Below are positions 46,023-55,845 of a DNA stretch of 64,000 bases, in pieces. Source of the DNA: Phyllobacterium endophyticum. Lineage in GTDB: Bacteria; Pseudomonadota; Alphaproteobacteria; Rhizobiales; Rhizobiaceae. The notes below the pieces were generated by a model. It was given only the letters and a program-made list of their open reading frames with translations. It ran no database searches and was not told the origin of the DNA. Position 1 is the first letter of the stretch, and every line of letters begins with the position of its first letter. The translations under genes and the position numbers were made by a program. The stretch covers positions 372,001 through 436,000 of the forward strand of contig NZ_PGGN01000001.1 of the NCBI RefSeq assembly GCF_003010935.1. The letters run 5' to 3'.

Positions 46023-47165
46023 ATGAACTTGGACCAACAACAACGGCTGAAGCAGTTCATCCTGGCAGAATCGCGTGCAGCCGGGTTCGACGTCGTTGCG
46101 GTCACCCGGCCGGACGCCATTCCCTTGGCCGAAGAACGCTTGCGTCGATATCTCGCGCTTGGACGCCATGCCAGTATGGAATGGATGCTGGAAACCGAGC
46201 AGCGCCGCGCTAATCCGGAAAACCTGTGGCCAGATGTTCGGTCAATTATCGTCCTTGCTATGAATTACGGTCCCGAGGGCGATCCGCTGACGATTCTCAA
46301 GCAGAAGGACAGGGCGGCAATTTCGGTCTATGCGCAAAACCGCGACTATCACGATATAATAAAAGGCAAGCTCAAGGGTATCGCCGGCCGTTTTGTCTCC
46401 CGTGCGGCGGGCGAGGACGTGAAAGTATTCGTTGACACGGCTCCGGTGATGGAAAAGCCTCTGGCCGAAGCTGCCGGGCTCGGCTGGCAGGGCAAACACA
46501 CTAATCTCGTCAGCCGTAATCATGGCTCATGGCTGTTTCTTGGAACGATCTTCACGACGGCGGAATTACCCGCCGACGAGCGTGAGTCGGACCATTGCGG
46601 TTCGTGCCAGGCCTGCCTGGACATTTGTCCGACCAATGCCTTTCCCGCGCCCTATCAACTCGATGCGCGGCGCTGCATTTCCTACCTCACGATTGAGCAC
46701 AAGGGACCAATTCCGCCGGAATTTCGCCAGTCGATGGGTAACCGCATCTATGGCTGCGATGATTGTCTCGCCGTTTGCCCTTGGAACAAGTTTGCCAAGG
46801 CGGCGCACGAGACGAAGCTGCGGGCACGCGACGACCTGAAATCGCCATCGCTCGCATCGCTATTGACGCTGGACGACGCGGCATTTCGCGCGCTGTTTGC
46901 GGGATCTCCGGTCAAGCGCATCGGTCGAACCCGCTTCCTGCGCAACGTTTTGATCGCCAGCGGAAACTCCGGCGAATCAGGCCTGATCGGACCCATCGAG
47001 TATCATCTGGCTGATCCCTCACCACTGGTACGCGGTGCCGCCGTCTGGGCTCTCGGCCAACTGATGGAAAGAACCCGTTTTGCTACACTGGCAATTCACC
47101 ATGCCGTAAAAGAGAACGATGCCGATGTCTTGACCGAATGGCACAACGCTGCAAAGTATCGATGA
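46023..47165 (+). CDS. queG: Epoxyqueuosine reductase QueG
   Basis: Last step of queuosine tRNA modification: cobalamin-dependent reduction of epoxyqueuosine. The 380 residues fit. N-terminal FDVVAVTRPDAIPLAEERL, MNYGP, then two 4Fe-4S ferredoxin-like motifs CGSCQACLDICPTNAF and CDDCLAVCPWNKF near 200-255. A C-terminal HEAT-like repeat follows (SPLVRGAAVWALGQL). The stop overlaps the next gene (ATGA). Confidence 0.94.
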   Translation: MNLDQQQRLKQFILAESRAAGFDVVAVTRPDAIPLAEERLRRYLALGRHASMEWMLETEQRRANPENLWPDVRSIIVLAMNYGPEGDPLTILKQKDRAAISVYAQNRDYHDIIKGKLKGIAGRFVSRAAGEDVKVFVDTAPVMEKPLAEAAGLGWQGKHTNLVSRNHGSWLFLGTIFTTAELPADERESDHCGSCQACLDICPTNAFPAPYQLDARRCISYLTIEHKGPIPPEFRQSMGNRIYGCDDCLAVCPWNKFAKAAHETKLRARDDLKSPSLASLLTLDDAAFRALFAGSPVKRIGRTRFLRNVLIASGNSGESGLIGPIEYHLADPSPLVRGAAVWALGQLMERTRFATLAIHHAVKENDADVLTEWHNAAKYR

Positions 47166-48034
47166 TGCAGGTATTTCTATTTGGTGCCGGATATTCGGCG
47201 CGCGCCTTTGCCAAGCTCATTGATGGTCAAGCGGATTTCATCGGCGGGACGACGCGCGACGGCGCCAAGTTTTCAGACCTCAAAAAAGAAGGTATCACGC
47301 CGTTCCTCTTCCATGGAACCCACGCGTCCCAGGAGATCGTCGACGTGCTCGCCCGTGTCACGCATCTCGTCATTTCGACATCGCCTGGTCAGACGGGCGA
47401 TCCCGTACTGGCGCAATTCGGCGAAACAATCCGGCGTGACATGAGGCACCTGCAATGGATTGGTTACCTGTCCACGGTTGGCGTCTATGGCAATCATGGT
47501 GGAGCCTGGGTGGACGAAGACACACCTTGCCACCCTGTGTCGGCGCGTTCAGCAGAGCGTGTGGAAGCCGAGCGTGGCTGGCAGAAACTCTGCGACGCTC
47601 GCGATGTTCCGCTCGCCATCTTGAGGCTTTCCGGCATTTACGGCCCGGGGCGGAACGCCTTCGTCAACCTCGTCAATGGAACGGCGCGACGCTTGAACAA
47701 AAACGGCCAAGTTTTCAATCGCATCCATGTCGACGATATCGCCGGCGCGTTGACGTTTCTTGCAAAGCGCAAGGAAGCCGGGATTTTCAACATTACCGAT
47801 GATGAACCGGCGCCGCCTCAGGATGTGGTTGCGTATGCGGCGGAGCTGATGGGTGTCGAACCCCCTGAAGAGGCTGATTTCGAAACCGCGCCGCTGACGC
47901 CCATGGCGCGCTCCTTCTACGGCGAGAACAAGCGCGTCTCAAACAGGCGTATCAAGGAACTGGGTTTTTCCTTCCGCTATCCTGACTACGGCACAGCCTT
48001 TTCCTCAATGTGGCGGGACGGAAGCTGGAAATAG
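47162..48034 (+). CDS. NAD-dependent epimerase/dehydratase-like protein (YeeZ type)
   Basis: A 290-residue atypical SDR. It begins MMQVFLFGAGYSARAFAKLI with a degenerate nucleotide-binding GAGYSA. Central WIGYLSTVGVYGNHGGAWVDEDTP and LRLSGIYGPGRNAF resemble YeeZ/extended SDRs, and FNRIHVDDIAGALTFL is typical. The reaction is unknown. The start overlaps the queG stop, so co-translation is likely; a longer frame from 47138 lies inside queG. Confidence 0.85.
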   Translation: MMQVFLFGAGYSARAFAKLIDGQADFIGGTTRDGAKFSDLKKEGITPFLFHGTHASQEIVDVLARVTHLVISTSPGQTGDPVLAQFGETIRRDMRHLQWIGYLSTVGVYGNHGGAWVDEDTPCHPVSARSAERVEAERGWQKLCDARDVPLAILRLSGIYGPGRNAFVNLVNGTARRLNKNGQVFNRIHVDDIAGALTFLAKRKEAGIFNITDDEPAPPQDVVAYAAELMGVEPPEEADFETAPLTPMARSFYGENKRVSNRRIKELGFSFRYPDYGTAFSSMWRDGSWK

Positions 48035-48071
48035 AGAACCCCAGTTCATTCTTCTGCTTTGGGAGGTCCGT

Positions 48072-49112
48072 CTAGAATTTCGTAATGACATTTATGCCGG
48101 TCCCCTCGAAACGGTCCATCGCCATCAGCGCGGCGGGTGCGTCATCCAGCGTGATCTCCTTGCCGATCAGCTTTTGCGGCAGCAATTTGCCGGTCGCCAG
48201 CATGTCCATCAGCGCATTGTAACGAAAAGCCTGCATGCCATGGCTGCCATATATCTCAAGCTCATGCGCTATGATTTTGTCCATCGGAACGGGAGGTTGT
48301 GCGTGATCGCCCAGCATCAGCCCGACTTGCACATGCCGGCCACGCCGACGCAAGTTTGCGATCGAGTTGAAGCAGGTCGAAGGATGGCCCAGCGCATCGA
48401 TGGAAACATGCGCACCGCCTTTGGTGATTTCCCGCATCGCGCCGACCACGTCCTGCGTCTCCCGGGCGTTGATCGTCGCAATCGCTCCAAGCTCGCGCGC
48501 GAATGCAAGTTTCTCCTCGGTCAGGTCGATCGCAACGACATTGGCGCCCATCGCCGTTGCAATCATGATCGCTGAAAGACCTACGCCGCCGCAACCATGT
48601 ACGGCTACCCATTCACCCGGCTTGACCTTCGCCTGATCGACGATGGCGCGGAATGAGGTGACGAACCTGCAGCCCAGACTTGCCGCTGTGGCAAAATCGA
48701 GCGCGTCCGGAAGGGCGACGAGATTGGTGTCGGCGAAATCCACCGCCACATATTCTGCAAAGGAGCCCCAAGCGGTAAAGCCCGGCTGAAACTGATTTTC
48801 GCAAACTTGATGATTGCCCGAGTTGCATTCGAAACAATGGCCGCAACCGCCAACGAATGGAACTGTAACACGTTGCCCGAGCCTCCACCGGGTTACATGC
48901 TTGCCCATGGCCTGAATGGTCCCGGCCAGTTCATGCCCGGGCACATGGGGCAAAACGATATCGGCGTCGTGCCCCATCCAGCCGTGCCAGTCGCTGCGGC
49001 AAAGGCCCGTCGCCTCGACCTTGATGACCACGCCCGTTGCAGCAGGTGTTGCGTCCGCAACACTCTGCACGCGCGGCGGCTGGCCGAATTGCTCGAAAAT
49101 GACTGCTTTCAT
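48072..49112 (-). CDS. Zinc-dependent alcohol dehydrogenase family protein
   Basis: A 346-residue medium-chain dehydrogenase. Start [16 protein letters not shown] at 49112. Catalytic zinc site [13 protein letters not shown] and [11 protein letters not shown]; structural zinc loop [18 protein letters not shown] near 92-109. Rossmann motif [17 protein letters not shown] near 166-182. Both zinc sites are intact, so it should be active on a primary or secondary alcohol, but the substrate is not evident. Confidence 0.9.
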   Translation of the reverse strand: MKAVIFEQFGQPPRVQSVADATPAATGVVIKVEATGLCRSDWHGWMGHDADIVLPHVPGHELAGTIQAMGKHVTRWRLGQRVTVPFVGGCGHCFECNSGNHQVCENQFQPGFTAWGSFAEYVAVDFADTNLVALPDALDFATAASLGCRFVTSFRAIVDQAKVKPGEWVAVHGCGGVGLSAIMIATAMGANVVAIDLTEEKLAFARELGAIATINARETQDVVGAMREITKGGAHVSIDALGHPSTCFNSIANLRRRGRHVQVGLMLGDHAQPPVPMDKIIAHELEIYGSHGMQAFRYNALMDMLATGKLLPQKLIGKEITLDDAPAALMAMDRFEGTGINVITKF

Positions 49113-49237
49113 GGCGATGTTCCAATCGAATCGTAAGTCGGACTTGCAGGCATATTGCGACTTTCCGGCGAATCTGGCCATCATAAAGCCCGGATCGGCA
49201 ATACAGATTATTGCGGGTCACTTGTGGGACAGCGATC

Positions 49238-50245
49238 ATGATATCGAATACCCTGCGGCGCCTCGCGTTAGCTGCGCTCCTTTCGTTTACTACCGCGGTT
49301 GATGCGGTTGCCGAGGACGGGCCTGCCAAGCAATTGTTCGGAGCTCAGGCTTTGCCAACCGTCGGCGCTCCGCAGTCGGCGGGATTCTACGCCAAGGGCT
49401 GCCTCGCAGGCGGCGTAGCGCTGCCCGTGGATGGTCCCGCCTGGCAGGTCATGCGCCTGTCGCGCAACCGTCGATGGGGACATCCACGGATGATCGCCCT
49501 TCTCGAGCGGCTGGCACGCGATTCCGCTGCCAAGGATGGCTGGCCGGGGTTGCTCGTCGGTGACATATCGCAGCCGCGCGGCGGGCCGATGCTGACAGGC
49601 CATGCCTCGCATCAGGTAGGACTGGACGCCGATATCTGGTTGACTCCCATGCCGAAGCGGCGCTTTACGAACGATGAGCGCGAGAAGGTTGAAGCCACAT
49701 CGATGCTCAGGGGAGACACACTTTATGTCGATCCGGATAAATGGACGTCATCACGAACGGCGCTCTTGAAACGGGCAGCAAGCTACCCGGAGGTGGAACG
49801 AATCTTCGTTCATCCCGGCATCAAAAAGAAGCTCTGCGACAGCGTACAGGGAGACCGTGGCTGGATGGCAAAAATCCGGCCCTACTGGGGGCATTACTAC
49901 CATTTCCATGTGCGGATAAGATGCCAGCCTGGTTCGCCCAACTGCAAGCCGCAAGAACCGATCGGCGCCGACGATGGCTGTGGCAAGTCGCTAGCCTGGT
50001 GGTTCACCGATGAGCCTTGGAGGAAAGCACCGGAACCCGCCAAGCCGGTGAAGCCGAAGGTTACCATGCTCTCCGACCTGCCGAAGGCCTGCGCGATGAT
50101 CCTCAACGCGCCAGGGCCGAAATCGGCTGATGAAGTGACCTACGGCGCAGGTGCGAAAGTTGCGCAGCCTGCTGCGGCGGGAACTCCGGCAACGGCCTAT
50201 GCCCCGGAAGGGGGCGATTTGCCGGAAGGCGTGCCGGCGCAGTAG
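49238..50245 (+). CDS. mepA: Penicillin-insensitive murein endopeptidase MepA
   Basis: Periplasmic LAS-type zinc peptidase (M74) that cuts peptide cross-links in murein. The 335 residues begin at an ATG at 49238 with a signal peptide (core about 8-20, cleavage after AVA). Zinc and catalytic residues are in GHASHQVGLDADIWL and YYHFHVRIRCQPGS. GDISQPRGGPMLTGH precedes them. The tail after about 265 is Pro/Ala/Lys-rich and variable. Confidence 0.92.
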   Translation: MISNTLRRLALAALLSFTTAVDAVAEDGPAKQLFGAQALPTVGAPQSAGFYAKGCLAGGVALPVDGPAWQVMRLSRNRRWGHPRMIALLERLARDSAAKDGWPGLLVGDISQPRGGPMLTGHASHQVGLDADIWLTPMPKRRFTNDEREKVEATSMLRGDTLYVDPDKWTSSRTALLKRAASYPEVERIFVHPGIKKKLCDSVQGDRGWMAKIRPYWGHYYHFHVRIRCQPGSPNCKPQEPIGADDGCGKSLAWWFTDEPWRKAPEPAKPVKPKVTMLSDLPKACAMILNAPGPKSADEVTYGAGAKVAQPAAAGTPATAYAPEGGDLPEGVPAQ

Positions 50246-50547
50246 TTTTGACTGACCGCATTGTAGCTGTGCGTGGTTCGACAGCCTCACCTGAGGGAGG
50301 TCGATGATTGCAGGGAACCAGGAGCACGACTCGGGCGCATGTCGTGACGCCTTCGACTATCCTACGGCCGCACCACCTCCCCATGGTGAGCCTGTCGAAC
50401 CACGCAAAGCAGATTTGCCCGCCAAATCAGGAGGAACAGACGCGCAATGACCTGCCCAAGTCTTTTTTACCTCCGGCCTTTTCATGCGGTTCTGAATTGG
50501 TTATAGGGTTTCAATCGATTTAGGGCCCAAGCCGTTATAGAGATTTG
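50246..50547. repeat. Intergenic region with a long inverted repeat
   Basis: A 302-base gap between mepA and mgsA. 50270-50291 and 50385-50406 are 22-base arms in inverted orientation with one mismatch (outer ends TGCGTGGTTCGACAG and CTGTCGAACCACGCA). The 93-base interior has no gene. It resembles a REP/MITE-type element; the GTCGAACCACGCAAA end recurs at 45995-46009. Confidence 0.6.
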
Positions 50548-50982
50548 ATGACACAACCATTTCGCCTCGCGCTGATAGCGCATGATCAAAAAAAGGACGA
50601 TATGGTGGCGTTTGCTCGCGCTTATGAGCAATTGCTGGCACCTTGCACGATCATTGCGACGGGTACGACTGGCGGTCTTGTGCAAGATGCCTGTCCTTCG
50701 CTGACAATTACCCGGGTCAAGAGCGGACCACTTGGGGGCGACCAGCAGATCGGCGCTCTGATAGCCGAGGGCAAGATCGACGGTCTGATTTTCTTTGTCG
50801 ACCCGCTCTCTCCAATGCCCCATGATGTCGACGTCAAGGCGCTTATGCGACTTGGCAGCGTTTACGATATCCCGATGGCGCTGAACCGCGCGACTGCCGA
50901 GGTTTTGGTGCAAAAACGGGGATTGCTGCGCGACGATGCAACCACAGATACACTGATTACACCTCACGCCTCCGAGGCGTAA
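50548..50982 (+). CDS. mgsA: Methylglyoxal synthase
   Basis: Converts dihydroxyacetone phosphate to methylglyoxal, a bypass of lower glycolysis under phosphate limitation. The 144 residues start at ATG 50548. [15 protein letters not shown] near 6-20 holds the substrate-binding His12. [12 protein letters not shown] at 60-71 has the catalytic Asp65, and [18 protein letters not shown] has Asp85 and His92. It is followed 24 bases later by glk, placing it in a sugar-phosphate context. Confidence 0.94.
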   Translation: MTQPFRLALIAHDQKKDDMVAFARAYEQLLAPCTIIATGTTGGLVQDACPSLTITRVKSGPLGGDQQIGALIAEGKIDGLIFFVDPLSPMPHDVDVKALMRLGSVYDIPMALNRATAEVLVQKRGLLRDDATTDTLITPHASEA

Positions 50983-51006
50983 TGGGATGCACAACGGGAA
51001 GCTAAA

Positions 51007-52035
51007 ATGGTTACGCAGGCAGATACCGACCACATCATGAAATTTCCGATTCTGGTCGGAGACATCGGCGGCACCAATGCGCGGTTCGCCATTCTGGTCG
51101 ACGCCTATGCGGAGCCAAAGGAATTTCCGGTTCTCCAGACTGCGGAATACCCCACTATCGACGAGGCGATCCAGAACGCCATCCTCGACCATACATCCAT
51201 TCAGCCACGCTCCGCGGTGCTGGCCATTGCCGGACCCGTCGAAGGTGACGAGATCGACCTTACGAACTGCGCTTGGGTGGTCAAGCCGCATCAGATGATG
51301 GAGACGCTCGGCCTGCGCGACATAACCGTACTGAACGATTTCGAGGCGCAGGCTCTCGCGGTTGTTTCGCTAGAACCGAAACATCTGGAAAAACTCGGCG
51401 GCGGTGCGGGCGATCCGCACGGCAGCCGGGCAGTACTTGGACCCGGAACCGGCCTCGGCGTCGCAGGCATGGTGCGGGCGCGCAATAGCTGGGTGCCCGT
51501 TCCCGGCGAGGGGGGGCATGTGGACATGGGCCCCCGCACGCACCGCGACCTGGAAATCTTTCCGCATATCGAGCATATCGAGGGGCGCATTTCCGGCGAA
51601 CAGTTGCTGTGCGGGCGCGGCCTCCAGAATATCTATCGTGCTATTTGCAAGGTGGAAGGCACCGAGCCAACGTTACAGACACCCGCTGACATCACTGCGG
51701 CAGGCCTCGCTGGATCGTCCCCGGAGGCCAAGGAGACACTGGCGCTGTTCGTGACCTATCTCGGCCGCCTTGCCGGCGATTTTGCGCTGACATTCATGGC
51801 GCGAGGCGGCGTTTACCTTGCGGGCGGCATCGTCCAGAAGATCGTACAGCCCTTGAAAGATCCGGCCTTCCGCCAGGCTTTCGAGGACAAGGCTCCTCAC
51901 ACTGAAATTCTACGCGAGACGCCGGTCTATATCATAACGCATCCTCTGGCGGCCTTGAGCGGCCTTTCCGCCTTCTCGCGTACACCGACCCGCTTTGGCA
52001 TTTCAACCGAAGGGCGCCGCTGGCGTCGCGACTGA
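51007..52035 (+). CDS. glk: Glucokinase
   Basis: ATP-dependent phosphorylation of glucose. The 342 residues belong to the proteobacterial glucokinase family: phosphate-binding [13 protein letters not shown] near 17-29, [11 protein letters not shown] with the catalytic Asp near 99-109, [12 protein letters not shown], and [15 protein letters not shown]-terminal [13 protein letters not shown] is the adenosine motif. It lies just after mgsA and upstream of an ABC exporter. Confidence 0.94.
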   Translation: MVTQADTDHIMKFPILVGDIGGTNARFAILVDAYAEPKEFPVLQTAEYPTIDEAIQNAILDHTSIQPRSAVLAIAGPVEGDEIDLTNCAWVVKPHQMMETLGLRDITVLNDFEAQALAVVSLEPKHLEKLGGGAGDPHGSRAVLGPGTGLGVAGMVRARNSWVPVPGEGGHVDMGPRTHRDLEIFPHIEHIEGRISGEQLLCGRGLQNIYRAICKVEGTEPTLQTPADITAAGLAGSSPEAKETLALFVTYLGRLAGDFALTFMARGGVYLAGGIVQKIVQPLKDPAFRQAFEDKAPHTEILRETPVYIITHPLAALSGLSAFSRTPTRFGISTEGRRWRRD

Positions 52036-52190
52036 CCGGTGCGGGGCACAAGAGCAACACTCGCCTACTCCCTTTGCAACCAAGGCCAAAACCGATAGGC
52101 AAGCCGGGCCAATAAAGCTATAGGGACTTAACAAGCGGCAAAAGCAGCGCCTTTGCCGGATTTTTCAGTACCAGCGAGTTGCCGCCAGTA

Positions 52191-54020
52191 ATGAGCGAAC
52201 AGACCAGGAAAAAGAAGATCGATCCATCCGAGGCGAAGCGCGTCATCGGCAGGGTCCTTGGCGAAAATCTGCACGATCACCGCTCTTCCTATGCCATTGC
52301 CATCGTCGCCATGCTTGCGGTGGCCTGCACGACGGCTTTCGTCGCCTATATCTTCAAGGACGTGATCAACAAGATCTATTACGAACGCCGCGAAGATCTT
52401 ATCCTTCCGATCAGTCTCGGCATTCTTGGTGCTTTCGTCATTCGCGGCGTTGCGACTTATGTCCAGTCCGTGACCATGGCGAGAATCGGCAACAACATCG
52501 TCGCGCGTTATCAAGCCCGCGTCTTTGATCACCTGATGAAGCTCGGCCTCGATTTCTATCACGACACCCGCTCTGGCCAGCTTGCTGCCCGTATCAACCA
52601 GAACGTTGGCGGTGTACGCGAGCTTTTGGATATCGTCGTCACGACCATCGCCAAGGACGTGCCGACGCTGATCGCGCTCATCGTGAGCATGGTCTTGCTC
52701 GATCCATTCCTGTCGCTGATCGCCCTGCTCGTCGGGCCGCCTCTGGTACTTGTGGTCCGGTATCTGGCAAGGCGCCTGCGCAGCATTCATCGCGAATCCG
52801 TGACGCTGAACTCGCATCTGATCGGCGCCATGCAGGAGGCGACGCAAGGCATCGCCATCGTCAAGGCGTTCACCATGGAAGACCAGTTGCGCATCAAGAT
52901 CAGTGCGCTGATCAAGCGGGCCGAGGAACGCGCCAACAAGATCGCGCGTGTTTCGGAGCGTATGACGCCGATCACCGAACTCATCGCCGGCATCGCCATC
53001 GCCTCGATGATCATCTATACGGGCTACCGCGCGGTGTATAATGCCGAGCCGCCCGGCGCCATGTTCGGCTTCATGACCGCTGTGCTCCTCGCTTATGATC
53101 CGGTACGTCGCCTTGCGAAGGTGCAGGTTGGGCTCGAACGATCGTTGGTCAATGCGCGCATGATCTACGAGATCCTCGACATCGAGCCGCGTCAGGCGGA
53201 CAGCATCGGCGCCGTGCCGATCGCCGTGCAGAGCGGCGAGGTGCAATTCGACAATGTCACCTTTAGCTATGGCACTGGCGTGCCGGTGCTGCATGGCATC
53301 AGCTTCACGGCGGAAGCTGGCAAGACCACCGCCATTATCGGCGCTTCCGGCGCTGGCAAGTCGACGTTGATCGGGCTTGTCCAGCGCTTTTACGATATCA
53401 ATGGCGGCCGTATCCTGGTCGATGGGCAGGATATCGCCTATGTCAGCAAGCGCTCGCTGCGCAGGCAGATTGCCTATGTCTCGCAGCAACCCTATCTATT
53501 CGAAGGAACGATCGCCGACAATATCCGCTATGGCCGCCCGGATGCCACCGATGAGGAGATCATCGAAGCAGCGAAGCTCGCCAATGCAGACGAGTTCATC
53601 CGCCAGCAGCCGCAGAGCTATGGCACGGAAGTCGGTGAGAACGGCGTGACGCTTTCCGGCGGCCAGCGTCAGCGCCTCTCGATCGCCCGCGCTATTGTGC
53701 GCGACGCATCGATCCTGCTTTTGGACGAAGCAACTTCCGCGCTCGACAACGAGTCGGAAAAACGCGTCCAGCAGGCACTGGAACGCGTCATGCAAGGGCG
53801 TACCACCATCGTCATTGCCCACCGCCTGTCGACCATCGTCAACGCGGATCATATCGTGGTCATGGAAGCCGGGCGTGTGGTGGAGGAAGGCGTTCACGAA
53901 ACACTTCTCGCCCGCCCCAATGGGGTCTATGCCCGCTTCTATCAGTTGCAGGGCAGGGAAGAGTCGCCCATCTACGATAGCGAGGATATCCAGACGCCGA
54001 TAGCGAGACCAGCTGAATGA
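52191..54020 (+). CDS. ABC transporter, fused permease/ATP-binding exporter (MsbA-like)
   Basis: A 609-residue half-transporter: six transmembrane helices in about 1-325, nucleotide-binding domain about 350-590. Walker [10 protein letters not shown] near 383-391, signature [14 protein letters not shown] near 488, Walker [13 protein letters not shown] near 507-518, H-loop VIAHRLSTI. It would act as a homodimer exporting lipid or another hydrophobic substrate; the substrate is unknown. Start ATG 52191 (MSEQTRKKK) has a weak ribosome site; a TTG 12 bases earlier is an alternative. The stop overlaps dapB (ATGA). Confidence 0.9.
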   Translation: MSEQTRKKKIDPSEAKRVIGRVLGENLHDHRSSYAIAIVAMLAVACTTAFVAYIFKDVINKIYYERREDLILPISLGILGAFVIRGVATYVQSVTMARIGNNIVARYQARVFDHLMKLGLDFYHDTRSGQLAARINQNVGGVRELLDIVVTTIAKDVPTLIALIVSMVLLDPFLSLIALLVGPPLVLVVRYLARRLRSIHRESVTLNSHLIGAMQEATQGIAIVKAFTMEDQLRIKISALIKRAEERANKIARVSERMTPITELIAGIAIASMIIYTGYRAVYNAEPPGAMFGFMTAVLLAYDPVRRLAKVQVGLERSLVNARMIYEILDIEPRQADSIGAVPIAVQSGEVQFDNVTFSYGTGVPVLHGISFTAEAGKTTAIIGASGAGKSTLIGLVQRFYDINGGRILVDGQDIAYVSKRSLRRQIAYVSQQPYLFEGTIADNIRYGRPDATDEEIIEAAKLANADEFIRQQPQSYGTEVGENGVTLSGGQRQRLSIARAIVRDASILLLDEATSALDNESEKRVQQALERVMQGRTTIVIAHRLSTIVNADHIVVMEAGRVVEEGVHETLLARPNGVYARFYQLQGREESPIYDSEDIQTPIARPAE

Positions 54021-54850
54021 GTGACGTGGAACAGCCAACCCCGATGAAACTTGCGGTCGTCGGCGCAGCGGGCCGCATGGGTCAGACGCTTATCCGTATC
54101 ATTCATTCGACCCCGGGCGCCATGCTTTCCGGCGCAATCGAGAGGGTAGGATCTCCTCATATAGGCAGCGACGCGGGTGTACTTGCTGGGGTCGGCAAGC
54201 TGGGGGTTCCAATCTCAGACGACGCTCTGGCCGCATTCGCTGGCGTAGAAGGCGTCCTTGATTTTACCACGCCGGCGGCGAGCGTAGAATTCGCCGGCCT
54301 TGCCGCCCAGACCGGCATTGTCCATGTCGTTGGTACTACCGGTTGCGATAGTACAGACGATGCGAAGATTGCTTTGGCCGCTCGTCATGCGGTCGTCATC
54401 AAGTCCGGCAATATGAGCCTCGGCGTAAATCTGCTCGCCGTCCTCGTCAAACAGGCTGCAAAAGCCTTAGGCGCGGATGATTTCGACGTCGAGATTCTGG
54501 AAATGCACCACAAGCATAAGGTTGACGCGCCTTCGGGCACCGCTCTGCTACTCGGCGAGGCTGCTGCCGAGGGCCGCAATATCGGACTCGGACAGCATAG
54601 CGTAAGGGTGCGCGACGGCCATACCGGAGCTCGCGAAGCAGGTACGATCGGCTTTGCGTCACTGCGTGGTGGCTCGGTCGTGGGCGACCATTCCGTGATC
54701 CTGGCCGGTCAAGGTGAGCGTATAACGCTTTCCCATCATGCAGAGGACCGGTCGATCTTCGCGCGCGGCGCGGTCAAGGCGGCGCTATGGGGCAGAGGCC
54801 GCAAACCGGGTCTTTACACCATGCTCGATGTCCTCGGCCTCGATACATAA
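54017..54850 (+). CDS. dapB: 4-hydroxy-tetrahydrodipicolinate reductase
   Basis: NAD(P)H-dependent step of the diaminopimelate/lysine pathway. The 277 residues fit. Nucleotide motif [14 protein letters not shown] near 14-27, [22 protein letters not shown], and the catalytic [21 protein letters not shown] near 158-178. The start overlaps the exporter stop; gpmA follows 22 bases later. Confidence 0.96.
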   Translation: MSDVEQPTPMKLAVVGAAGRMGQTLIRIIHSTPGAMLSGAIERVGSPHIGSDAGVLAGVGKLGVPISDDALAAFAGVEGVLDFTTPAASVEFAGLAAQTGIVHVVGTTGCDSTDDAKIALAARHAVVIKSGNMSLGVNLLAVLVKQAAKALGADDFDVEILEMHHKHKVDAPSGTALLLGEAAAEGRNIGLGQHSVRVRDGHTGAREAGTIGFASLRGGSVVGDHSVILAGQGERITLSHHAEDRSIFARGAVKAALWGRGRKPGLYTMLDVLGLDT

Positions 54851-54872
54851 GTCTGTCAACAGGAGTATTGCA

Positions 54873-55493
54873 ATGTCCGGAACCCTCGTGCTTGTCCGCC
54901 ATGGCCAGAGCGAATGGAACTTGAAGAACCTTTTCACGGGCTGGCGCGACCCCGCTCTGACCCAGCTCGGCCACGAGGAAGCGAGAGATGCCGGAAAGCG
55001 CCTGAGGGCCAAGGAGCTGAATTTTCATATGGCCTATACGTCTGTCCTTTCTCGCGCTCAGGCGACACTCGATCACATTCTTGAAGAGATCGGCCAGACG
55101 GGCCTGGACACGATCAGGAATCAGGCTTTGAACGAGCGTGACTATGGTGATCTGTCTGGTCTGAACAAGGACGATGCGCGCGCCAAATGGGGCGAAGAGC
55201 AGGTTCATATCTGGCGGCGTTCCTATGATGTGCCGCCACCCGGCGGTGAAAGCCTGCGCGACACCGGCGCCCGTGTCTGGCCCTATTACATGCACGATAT
55301 CCAGCCCCACGTGCTGCGGGGGGAAAATGTACTGGTGGTGGCGCACGGGAATTCACTGCGGGCGCTGATCATGGCGCTGGACGGCCTGACGGGCGAGGAG
55401 ATCGTTGCACAGGAACTCGCGACCGGCGTTCCGATCATCTACAAACTTAATGCCGATTCCACCGTCGCCTCGAAAGAAGTACTCGTGGGTTGA
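54873..55493 (+). CDS. gpmA: 2,3-bisphosphoglycerate-dependent phosphoglycerate mutase
   Basis: Interconverts 3- and 2-phosphoglycerate. The 206 residues match the short alphaproteobacterial d[15 protein letters not shown] near 5-16 holds the phosphorylated His10, [17 protein letters not shown] near 80-96 the acid residue, and [13 protein letters not shown] the second His. The ATG at 54873 follows ACAGGAG; a longer frame from 54738 lies in dapB. Confidence 0.95.
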   Translation: MSGTLVLVRHGQSEWNLKNLFTGWRDPALTQLGHEEARDAGKRLRAKELNFHMAYTSVLSRAQATLDHILEEIGQTGLDTIRNQALNERDYGDLSGLNKDDARAKWGEEQVHIWRRSYDVPPPGGESLRDTGARVWPYYMHDIQPHVLRGENVLVVAHGNSLRALIMALDGLTGEEIVAQELATGVPIIYKLNADSTVASKEVLVG

Positions 55494-55546
55494 ACTGCAA
55501 GCCTGCGGGCGACTGACAAATCGCTTCGAATTCCCCGGCAAGTGGA

Positions 55547-55575
55547 TTGACAGACCAGCGGGCTCCCCTTACATG
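55547..55575 (+). promoter_or_regulatory. Promoter of tRNA-Leu
   Basis: -35 TTGACA at 55547-55552, 17-base spacer, -10 TACATG at 55570-55575, ten bases before the mature tRNA 5' end. Confidence 0.5.
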
Positions 55576-55585
55576 GAACCCCGCT

Positions 55586-55670
55586 GCCCAGATGGCGGAA
55601 TTGGTAGACGCGCACGGTTCAGGTCCGTGTGCCGCAAGGCGTGGAGGTTCGAGTCCTCTTCTGGGCACCA
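55586..55670 (+). tRNA. tRNA-Leu (CAG)
   Basis: An 85-base class II tRNA with encoded CCA. Acceptor arms GCCCAGA (55586-55592) and TCTGGGC (55660-55666) pair fully. The anticodon stem CACGG/CCGTG flanks loop TTCAGGT, giving anticodon CAG. The variable arm is long, as in leucine tRNAs, and the T arm is GGAGG TTCGAGT CCTCT. An integrase gene lies directly downstream, so the tRNA 3' end is the probable attachment site of the island. Confidence 0.95.
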
Positions 55671-55712
55671 AATTCCCATTTCACACCGTCCGATACGGTA
55701 CTGAAATCAGAC

Positions 55713-55738
55713 AAAAGGCCCGGTTTCCGGGCTTTTTT
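55713..55738 (+). terminator. Rho-independent terminator after tRNA-Leu
   Basis: GCCCGG at 55718-55723 pairs with CCGGGC at 55727-55732, flanked by A and T runs (six T at 55733-55738), 3-base loop. Confidence 0.75.
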
Positions 55739-55777
55739 GTTTTCTGACGTCCAATGCCGTCCTATTGCATCCGAACG

Positions 55778-55845
55778 TTTTGTTGGTACATTTGTTGGTA
55801 TTCTCGAAAATTCCAACGCCTCGGCAAAGTCGGATACCAACAAAT
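55778..55845. promoter_or_regulatory. Repeated candidate integrase-binding sites
   Basis: TTTGTTGGTA occurs twice in direct orientation with 12-base spacing (55779-55788 and 55791-55800). ATTTGTTGGTAT (55790-55801) has a perfect inverted copy ATACCAACAAAT (55834-55845) covering the integrase ATG. This spacing suggests arm-type binding sites of the integrase and possible autoregulation. Confidence 0.45.

Noticed and set aside
52128-53489. A 453-residue open frame antisense to the ABC exporter
   Set aside because: Shadow frame rich in Asp/His/Arg with no recognisable domain; the sense strand encodes a full ABC exporter.
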